NCBI GenBank assembly: GCA_963777855.1
Contig: CAVZRW010000007.1
Location: forward strand, 62,001 to 126,000
Source of the DNA: Prado023 sp963777855
GTDB taxonomy: Bacteria > Actinomycetota > Actinomycetes > S36-B12 > CAIYMF01
Direction of reading: 5' to 3'
DNA: 64,000 bases
This document shows positions 58,037 through 64,000 of this stretch, piece by piece (position 1 is the first letter of the stretch; every line of letters begins with the position of its first letter). The notes under the pieces were generated by a model. It saw nothing but the letters and a program-made list of their open reading frames with translations, was not told the origin of the DNA and ran no database searches. Made by a program: the position numbers and the translations under genes.

Positions 58037-59113
58037 TCAGCCCCGCCCACGCTCCTGGTCCCCACGGTCCTCGCGCGCACGGTCACCGGTGTCGTGGCGG
58101 TCGTGTCCGCGGTGGTCGTCGCCCTGGTCTGCGGCCCGCTCCTGCGCGCCCCGACCGTCCGGCGTCGCAGATCCGGGCTGGCCAGCCGGAGCGGCCTCAG
58201 CCTGCTCGGTGTCGCGGGATCGCTCCGTCGACGCGCGCGGGGCCGGGTCCGGGGACCGGTGGCCACGGTCGTCGGGCGTGGCCCGACCGCGACGCTCGCG
58301 CTCCCCGTCGGAGTTGTCACGGTGGCCGTCACGAGCTCCCTCATCTGAGCCGCGGTGCTGGGCGTCGGGTGCGCACGGCTTGCTCGGCTTGCCATGACCC
58401 TTCGGCCGATCCGGCCGCGACGGCCGGATCGTGGTGGACGGCTTGCTGGGCGGCCGGGCCGAATGACCGGGCTTCGTCGACGCTCCCGGCTTGCCGGCGG
58501 CCTGACCGGGGCGGGTCGGCGTCTCGGAGGGCGTGCTCGGCTCGGGCGTCACGGGGGGCGCCACGGGCTTGGTCGGCGCAGGCGTGACGGGCAACGTCGG
58601 CTTGACGGGCAACGTCGGCTTGTCGGTCGGCGTGGTCGGCGGCCGCGTGGTCGGGGGTTTGGTGGTGCCGGGGGTGCCCAGTCCGGAGACCGGTCCGCCG
58701 GTTGCCCCGGGCTTCGGCTTCTGGCCGGAGTCGCCCCCGGGCTTGGGCGTACGGCTCGGCGTCGGGGTGGGACGGGGCTGCGGCTGCGCGTCGACCTCTG
58801 GGCGCGCGGGAGCCGATGGGGCCACGGCGGGCTGGGCGGGCTGCGGCTTCGCCAGCGCGAGCACGACGACCTGCTCCGGCTGCGGCGCGGGTCGGCGCTC
58901 GGCGCTGCGTGAGGCTGCGACCGTCGGCTCCGGCGCCACGGGAGCCGGTGACTCAGTGGGCGCCAGCAGTCGGTCGACGTCCTCCGAGGCGAGTACCTGG
59001 ACGGGGTCGTCCGCGACGACGTCACGGACGACGGAGACGGCTGCCAGACCCACCCCTGCCGCCCCCACAGCAACGGTGGCCCCCGCAGCGAGGGATAGCC
59101 ATCGGTGTGCCAT
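58037..59113 (-). CDS. Exported or membrane-anchored Pro/Thr-rich protein, unknown function
   Basis: A 358-residue protein. A short hydrophobic N-terminal segment (about 5-30, LSLAAGATVAVGAAGVGLAAV) acts as signal or anchor. The rest is low complexity: an Ala/Pro-rich part to 130, then a Pro/Thr/Lys-rich stretch (about 130-260) with repeated KPTLPV, and a highly charged Arg/Asp/Gly-rich C-terminus (about 260-358). No catalytic domain is visible. ATG 59113 has a CACACT box six bases upstream. It is divergent from the two-component regulator, which might control it; that is only positional inference. Confidence 0.65.
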   Translation of the reverse strand: MAHRWLSLAAGATVAVGAAGVGLAAVSVVRDVVADDPVQVLASEDVDRLLAPTESPAPVAPEPTVAASRSAERRPAPQPEQVVVLALAKPQPAQPAVAPSAPARPEVDAQPQPRPTPTPSRTPKPGGDSGQKPKPGATGGPVSGLGTPGTTKPPTTRPPTTPTDKPTLPVKPTLPVTPAPTKPVAPPVTPEPSTPSETPTRPGQAAGKPGASTKPGHSARPPSKPSTTIRPSRPDRPKGHGKPSKPCAPDAQHRGSDEGARDGHRDNSDGERERRGRATPDDRGHRSPDPAPRASTERSRDTEQAEAAPAGQPGSATPDGRGAQERAADQGDDHRGHDRHDTGDRAREDRGDQERGRG

Positions 59114-59239
59114 GACCACAGTGTGCCCCGTTCGCTCGCTTTCCCAACCTAGGCTCGCACAGAGTCGTCGCACACCACCCCTGGGTGACCGACTCCACGA
59201 CGGTACACCGACCTGACCGGCCCGGGCGGCACGGGGGGC

Positions 59240-59245
59240 TACCGT
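59240..59245 (+). promoter_or_regulatory. -10 box TACCGT of leaderless response-regulator gene
   Basis: TACCGT ends seven bases before ATG 59253. Confidence 0.6.
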
Positions 59246-59252
59246 GGTGCCC

Positions 59253-59930
59253 ATGTCGCGACTGCTTGTGGTGGAGGACGACCCGGGGATCCGTTCCGCC
59301 CTCATCCATGCCCTGTCCGATCGGGGCCATGCGGTGGACTCGGCCCCCAACGCCATGGCCGGCCTTCAGCAGGCCATCTCCGGCGAGCCCGAGCTGGTGG
59401 TGCTGGACCTGGGCCTGCCCGACCTGGACGGCGTCGAGCTGCTGCGCATGCTGCGCGCAGTCAGCGCCACCCCCGTCATCGTGGCCACCGCCCGGGACGA
59501 CGACGAGGACGTCGTGCGTGCGCTGGACGCCGGCGCCGACGACTACGTGGTCAAGCCCTTCTCCGCCGACGCCCTCGATGCCCGGATCCGCGCGGTGCTT
59601 CGGCGCAGCCGCACGGAGGAGGCCACCACGGCGCTGCAGGTCGGCGATCTCGTCCTCGACACCCGCGGGCGCACCGCGGAGCTGGCGGGCGAGCCGTTGG
59701 AGCTCAGCCCCCGCGAGTTCGACCTCCTGGCCTACCTGATGGCCCGACCCGGGGAGGTCGTGACCAAGCGCGAGCTGCTCTCCGAGGTGTGGCGGGTCTC
59801 CTACGGCGGTGGCGAGAAGACCGTCGACGTGCACCTGTCGTGGTTGCGCCGCAAGCTGGGCGAGACTGCCCAGGAGCCCCGCTACCTGCACACGGTGCGG
59901 GGCGTGGGCGTGAAGCTGGTGGAGCCCTGA
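59253..59930 (+). CDS. OmpR/PhoB-family response regulator
   Basis: A 225-residue regulator. The receiver (about 1-115) has acidic residues at 8-10, the phosphorylation site Asp 52 (VVLDLGLPD) and Lys 101 (VVKPF). A winged-helix DNA-binding domain follows with SPREFDLLAYLMARPGEVVTKREL and VDVHLSWLRRKLGE. It is followed four bases later by its histidine kinase. Targets are unknown. Confidence 0.94.
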   Translation: MSRLLVVEDDPGIRSALIHALSDRGHAVDSAPNAMAGLQQAISGEPELVVLDLGLPDLDGVELLRMLRAVSATPVIVATARDDDEDVVRALDAGADDYVVKPFSADALDARIRAVLRRSRTEEATTALQVGDLVLDTRGRTAELAGEPLELSPREFDLLAYLMARPGEVVTKRELLSEVWRVSYGGGEKTVDVHLSWLRRKLGETAQEPRYLHTVRGVGVKLVEP

Positions 59931-59934
59931 TCCG

Positions 59935-61239
59935 GTGCGCCGCCGGATCCTCCAGACGCTGCTCGCGTCGACGTCCATCATGCTGGTGGCGTTCATCGTC
60001 CCCCTGATGGTCCTCATGAACAGCTGGGCCGCGGACCGCGTCAAGCGCAACGTGGTGCTGGAGGTCCAGCCGCTGGTCAGCCGGATCCCGGTCGCCGACG
60101 CCGCGGCCCTCGAGGAGCTGGTGGGCAGGTTCACCGCGGAGACCGACCGGCCGGCGACGGTCTACCTGCCCGACGGCTCGGTGGTGGGCTCTCCCGTCGC
60201 ACCCGACGTGTACGTGGACCGGGCACGCGCCAAGGGCGCGTCCTACATCGAGGCGTCCGGTGGTGAGGCGCTCTACATCCCGGTCTACACCGACGAGGGC
60301 GAGGCCGTGCTGCGCATCTTCGTCCCCGATGCGGAGCTGAACGCCGCCCTGCCCCTGGCCCAGTTCCTGGTGCTCGTGCTCGGGGCCTTCCTGCTCGCGA
60401 TCTCGGTGGGCCTGGGGCTGCTTCTGGCCAGGGCCTTCCTGCGCCCGATCTCCCAGCTGGGCGCCACCGCCGAGCAGCTGGCCGGCGGGGACCTCACCGC
60501 CCGCGTCCCGGACAGCACGATCCCGGAGATCGACAACGCCGGCCGCGGCCTGAACCGGCTGGCGGGGCGGGTCGAGGAGCTGCTCGGCCTCGAGCGCGAG
60601 GAGGTCGCCGACCTGGCCCACCGCCTGCGCACCCCGGTGGCCGCGCTGCGCCTCGACGCCGAGGGCCTGCCGCCCGACGAGTCAGCCGACCGCCTGCGGG
60701 CCGACGTCGACCGCCTCGAGCGCATGGTCGACGAGGTCATCCGGGAGGCCCGACGACCCCTGCGCGAGGACATGCCGGCCAGCGCGGACCTGTGCCGCGT
60801 GGCCCGGGAGCGCACCGACTTCTGGGCCGTCCTGGCCGAGGACCAGCAGCGCGACCTGACGGTGACCATGCCGCGGGGGCACCTGTATGTCGCTGCCGAG
60901 GCCCGCGACCTCGGCGACGCCCTCGACGCGCTGATCGGCAACGTGTTCTCGCACACCGACGAGGGCGTGGCCTTCTGGGTCTCCGTCGGCCGGGGGCAGC
61001 CGGGCATGGCCTGGCTGGAGATCGGGGATGTGGGTCCGGGGATGCCGCCCGTGGACGTGCTGGAGCGTGGGCAGTCCGTCTCCGGTTCCACGGGGCTGGG
61101 CCTGGACATCGCCCGACGGCTGGCCGAGCGCGCAGGCGGCTCGATCGAGGTCGGCAGCACCCGTGAGGGTGGGGCCCGGGTGCGGCTGAACCTGCGCGTC
61201 ACCACCCGCGGAGGGGCCCCGGCGATCGGCCCCCGGTGA
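59935..61239 (+). CDS. Sensor histidine kinase, partner of the preceding regulator
   Basis: A 434-residue kinase. Membrane helices at about 8-30 and 142-165 flank an extracellular domain of about 110 residues. HAMP follows (about 166-215). The H-box is DLAHRLRTPVAAL with His 229 and Arg where HELRTP has Glu. The N box (ALIGNVFSHTDEG) and G boxes (GDVGPGMP, STGLGLDIA) show an active ATPase. The stimulus is unknown. GTG 59935 is chosen from the frame opening. The stop is five bases from the convergent ctaB. Confidence 0.93.
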   Translation: MRRRILQTLLASTSIMLVAFIVPLMVLMNSWAADRVKRNVVLEVQPLVSRIPVADAAALEELVGRFTAETDRPATVYLPDGSVVGSPVAPDVYVDRARAKGASYIEASGGEALYIPVYTDEGEAVLRIFVPDAELNAALPLAQFLVLVLGAFLLAISVGLGLLLARAFLRPISQLGATAEQLAGGDLTARVPDSTIPEIDNAGRGLNRLAGRVEELLGLEREEVADLAHRLRTPVAALRLDAEGLPPDESADRLRADVDRLERMVDEVIREARRPLREDMPASADLCRVARERTDFWAVLAEDQQRDLTVTMPRGHLYVAAEARDLGDALDALIGNVFSHTDEGVAFWVSVGRGQPGMAWLEIGDVGPGMPPVDVLERGQSVSGSTGLGLDIARRLAERAGGSIEVGSTREGGARVRLNLRVTTRGGAPAIGPR

Positions 61240-61244
61240 GCGGC

Positions 61245-62181
61245 TCAGCCCAGGAACGGGTCGATCGCCACGGCGAGGAAGAGCAGCGAGAGGTACGAGA
61301 TCGAGCCGTGGAACAGCCGCATGGCCCGGGGGTCGGCGCCTGCGCGCACGCGGCTCAGCAGCGCGTGGGCCTCCCACAGGAAGGCGGCCCCCAGCACGAC
61401 CGCCGCGACCGTGTAGAGCAGCCCCATGCCCGCCACGGGCGTGAGCAGCAGCGAGGCGCCGACCATCGCCCACGAGTAGCGCACGATGGCGGTGGCGACC
61501 TCATGACCGTCGGCCACGGCCGGCAGCATCGGCACCCGGGCCGCCTGGTAGTCGGCCTTGAACCGCAGGGCCAGCGGCCAGTAGTGCGGTGGGGTCCACA
61601 GGAAGACGATCAGGAAGAGCACCAGGGGCGTCCAGGCCAGCGAGCCGGTCACCGCGGCCCAGCCGATCAGGACCGGGAAGCAGCCCGCCGCCCCGCCCCA
61701 GACGATGTTCTGGGCCGTGCGCCGCTTGAGCAGCATCGTGTAGATGAAGACGTAGAAGGCGATCGCCGCCGCCGCCAGCGCGCGCCGACAGGGCGTTCAC
61801 CGTGGTCGCGAGCAGCACGACCGAGGCGATGCTCAGGCCGATGCCGAACCGCAGCGCGGCGCGGGTGCTGATGTGCCCGAGGACCAGGGGACGGCGCTGC
61901 GTGCGCACCATGACCGCGTCGATGTCCCGGTCGTACACCTGGTTGATGACGTTGGCCCCGGCGGCGGCCATCGTGCCGCCCAGGAGCGTGAGCAGCATGG
62001 TGCCCAGGGGCGGGAACCCGCCGGCAGCCAGGAACATCACCGGGACGGTGGTGACCAGCAGCAGTTCGATGACGCGCGGCTTGGTCAGCGCCAGGTAGGC
62101 GCGCCAGCGTGAGATGGGAACGTCCTCGGACTCCGGGTGGGCACCGAGGCGCCCGGACTCGACTGCAGTCACACGCGCCAT
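61245..62181 (-). CDS. ctaB: Heme O synthase (protoheme IX farnesyltransferase), one frameshift
   Basis: About 312 residues; adds farnesyl to heme b to give heme O, upstream of CtaA. The UbiA prenyltransferase motif is NQVYDRDID, followed by MVRTQRRPLVLG. Other landmarks are LALTKPRVIELLLVTT and LWTPPHYWPLALRFKADY. Eight to nine helices are expected. One indel near 61783 splits it. ATG 62181 is divergent from tkt. Confidence 0.94.
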
Positions 62182-62256
62182 GGTACCGGGACCGCGGGTC
62201 GGAGTTTCCCGGCACGGCCATTAGCCTGTGCCCGGACATCCGACGCAGGAGGACAC

Positions 62257-64000
62257 ATGGACCTGGCCAGCTGGAGCGACCTGGACGACCGTGCGGTCGC
62301 CACGGCACGGGCGCTTGCCGCCGACGCCGTGCAGAAGGTCGGCAACGGCCATCCGGGCACCGCGATGAGCCTGGCCCCCGCGGCGTACCTGATCTTCCAG
62401 CGCTACCTGCGCCACGACCCGGCGGACCCCACCTGGGTGGGCCGCGACCGGTTCATCCTCTCCTGCGGGCACTCCAGCCTCACGCTCTACATCCAGCTCT
62501 TCCTCTCCGGCTACCCGGTGAGCCTCGAGGACCTGCAGTCCTTCCGGACCTTCGGCGCGCTGACCGCCGGGCACCCCGAGCACGCGCCCGAGCGGGGCAT
62601 CGAGATGACCACCGGCCCCCTGGGTCAGGGCGTGTCCACCGCCGTGGGCATCTGCATGGCCGCCCGCTACACCCGCGGCCTGCTCGACCCCGACGCTCCG
62701 GCCGGGGCGAGCCCCTTCGACACCCGCGTCTGGGTGCTGGCCTCCGACGGCGACCTCGAGGAGGGCATCTCGGCCGAGGCCGCGAGCATCGCCGGCACCC
62801 AGGAGCTCGGCGACCTCGTGGTGATCTGGGACGACAACCACATCTCCATCGAGGGCGACACCGCGGTGTCGTTCACCGAGGACGTGCCCGCGCGCTACCG
62901 CGCCTACGGGTGGCACGTGCTCAGCGTCGGCCTGGCCGAGGACGGCTCGGTCGACGTGGCCGGCCTGGCCGCCGCGCTCGACGAGGCCCGCGCCGAGACC
63001 ACACGCCCGACGCTGATCCAGCTGCGCACGATCATCGCCTGGCCAGCCCCGACGCTTCAGAACACCGGCAAGGCCCACGGCGCGGCCCTCGGCCCCGAGG
63101 AGGTGGCCGCCGTGAAGGTCGCCCTCGGCCTGGACCCCGAGCGCAGCTTCGCCGTCGATGACGACGTCCTGGCCCACGCCCGCGAGGTCGGCGAGCGGGG
63201 TGCCCTGGCCCATGGGCAGTGGCAGGTGGGCTTCGACGCCTGGGCCGAGGCCAACCCGCAGCGCGCGGCGCTGCTGGAGCGCCTCAAGGCCCGCACCTTG
63301 CCTCAGGGGTGGCAGGACGCCCTGCCCACCTGGGAGCCCGGCGCCTCGGTGGCCACCCGCAAGGCCTCGGAGAAGGTCATCAACAGCCTGGCCGCGGTCG
63401 TCCCCGAGCTGTGGGGCGGGTCCGCGGACCTCGGGGAGTCCAACGGCACCACGATCGCCGGGGGCGGGGACTTCCTCCCCGCGGACTCCGCCGTGCCCGG
63501 GGCCTCACCGTACGGCCGCGTGCTGCACTTCGGGATCCGCGAGCACGCCATGGGGGCCATCCTCAACGGCATCACGCTGCACGGGCTGACCCGCGCGTTC
63601 GGCGGCACGTTCCTGGTGTTCAGCGACTACATGCGCGGGGCCGTGCGCCTGGCGGCGGTGATGGGCATCCCGTCGCTGTTCATCTGGACGCACGACTCGA
63701 TCGGCGTCGGCGAGGACGGCCCCACCCATCAGCCCATCGAGCACCTGTGGGCGCTGCGCGGGATCCCCGGCCTGGCCGTGGCCCGGCCTGCGGACGCCAA
63801 CGAGACCGCGCAGGTGTGGGCCCAGGCCCTGCAGTCCGAGGGCCCCACCGGGCTGGTGCTCAGCCGCCAGAACCTGCCCGTGCTCGACGACTCGGCCGGC
63901 ACCGGCGTGGCCGGGGCTCGCCGCGGCGGCTACATCCTGGCCGAGGCCTCCGGCGGCCAGCCGCAGGTGCTGCTGCTGGCCACGGGCTCCGAGGTGAGCC
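62257..64000 (+). CDS. tkt: Transketolase, N-terminal part, cut by window edge
   Basis: 581 codons are present in one open frame to the edge. TPP enzyme of the pentose phosphate pathway moving two-carbon units. Landmarks are KVGNGHPGTAMSLAPAAY, GPLGQGVSTAVG, the TPP motif GDLEEGISAEAASIAG with IWDDNHISIEGD, and, in the Pyr domain, FGIREHAMGAI with HDSIGVGEDGPTHQP. ATG 62257 has AGGAGG six bases upstream, and TAGCCT at 62222-62227 may be the -10 box. The C-terminal domain lies beyond the window. Confidence 0.96.
   Translation, partial: MDLASWSDLDDRAVATARALAADAVQKVGNGHPGTAMSLAPAAYLIFQRYLRHDPADPTWVGRDRFILSCGHSSLTLYIQLFLSGYPVSLEDLQSFRTFGALTAGHPEHAPERGIEMTTGPLGQGVSTAVGICMAARYTRGLLDPDAPAGASPFDTRVWVLASDGDLEEGISAEAASIAGTQELGDLVVIWDDNHISIEGDTAVSFTEDVPARYRAYGWHVLSVGLAEDGSVDVAGLAAALDEARAETTRPTLIQLRTIIAWPAPTLQNTGKAHGAALGPEEVAAVKVALGLDPERSFAVDDDVLAHAREVGERGALAHGQWQVGFDAWAEANPQRAALLERLKARTLPQGWQDALPTWEPGASVATRKASEKVINSLAAVVPELWGGSADLGESNGTTIAGGGDFLPADSAVPGASPYGRVLHFGIREHAMGAILNGITLHGLTRAFGGTFLVFSDYMRGAVRLAAVMGIPSLFIWTHDSIGVGEDGPTHQPIEHLWALRGIPGLAVARPADANETAQVWAQALQSEGPTGLVLSRQNLPVLDDSAGTGVAGARRGGYILAEASGGQPQVLLLATGSEVS

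Overview
The window is GC-rich chromosomal DNA of an actinobacterium. Three things point there: the typical actinobacterial neighbours (genes of the DUF3000, DUF3071/SepH, DUF3093, DUF3159, DUF3710, DUF4193, DUF4235 and DUF5998 families, and an FtsR-type MerR regulator), the many GTG starts, and a repeated promoter layout in which a TANNNT box sits 6-8 bases before the start codon (leaderless transcription). Genus cannot be fixed from the sequence. The gene order resembles the core region of Streptomyces-like and other high-GC actinomycetes. I see no phage, transposase, integrase, CRISPR array, rRNA or tRNA.

Layout. 1-4285: start of hemE (minus strand), then a plus-strand pair made of a thioester-reductase-like SDR and a large dehydrogenase whose C-terminal half resembles cyanobacterial acyl-ACP reductase, then a small Cys/His protein. 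4563-8137: EamA transporter, DUF3000, LuxR regulator, RNase D. 8091-13065: a GGDEF/EAL protein, dxs, a small conserved protein and a SOUL heme-binding protein. 13119-20465: aconitase (with an 18-bp palindrome upstream), a TrmA-type RNA methyltransferase, an APC permease facing two TrkA/RCK genes. 20535-24939: the conserved DUF3159 / OB-fold / DUF3710 / dut / thioesterase run, facing DUF3093 / DUF4235, then DUF4193. 25076-28894: gamma-carbonic-anhydrase-like protein, inositol monophosphatase, ferrochelatase, sepH. 28960-36950: AlkP-superfamily phosphatase, DUF5998, protein acetyltransferase Pat, topoisomerase IV/gyrase A-like subunit, sucrase/ferredoxin-like protein. 36963-44096: SDR, arfB, ABC exporter, enoyl-CoA hydratase, ABC-F protein, zinc metallopeptidase. 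44240-48234: FAD oxidoreductase, two GNATs, TauE-like permease, ftsR, with unusual intergenic repeats. 48597-55081: complete SUF iron-sulfur operon (sufR-B-D-Rieske-C-S-U-T, minus strand, mostly start/stop overlaps). 55236-64000: ABC transporter, ctaA, a Pro-rich exported protein, a two-component system, ctaB and the start of transketolase.

The physiology is that of an aerobic heterotroph: heme and heme A synthesis (hemE, hemH, ctaA, ctaB), Fe-S assembly (suf), TCA (acnA), isoprenoids (dxs), pentose phosphate (tkt) and probable K+ uptake (APC plus RCK pair).

Quality warning. At least 18 obvious housekeeping genes carry frameshifts. Breaks are very dense in 1-2700 and also cluster in 7600-8060, 32080-33440, 33540-35090 and 52940-54370. 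The reading frame resumes with conserved sequence each time, and many breaks look like one extra C or G, so I read them as sequencing/assembly errors rather than pseudogenes. Coordinates for broken genes span the reconstructed whole gene.
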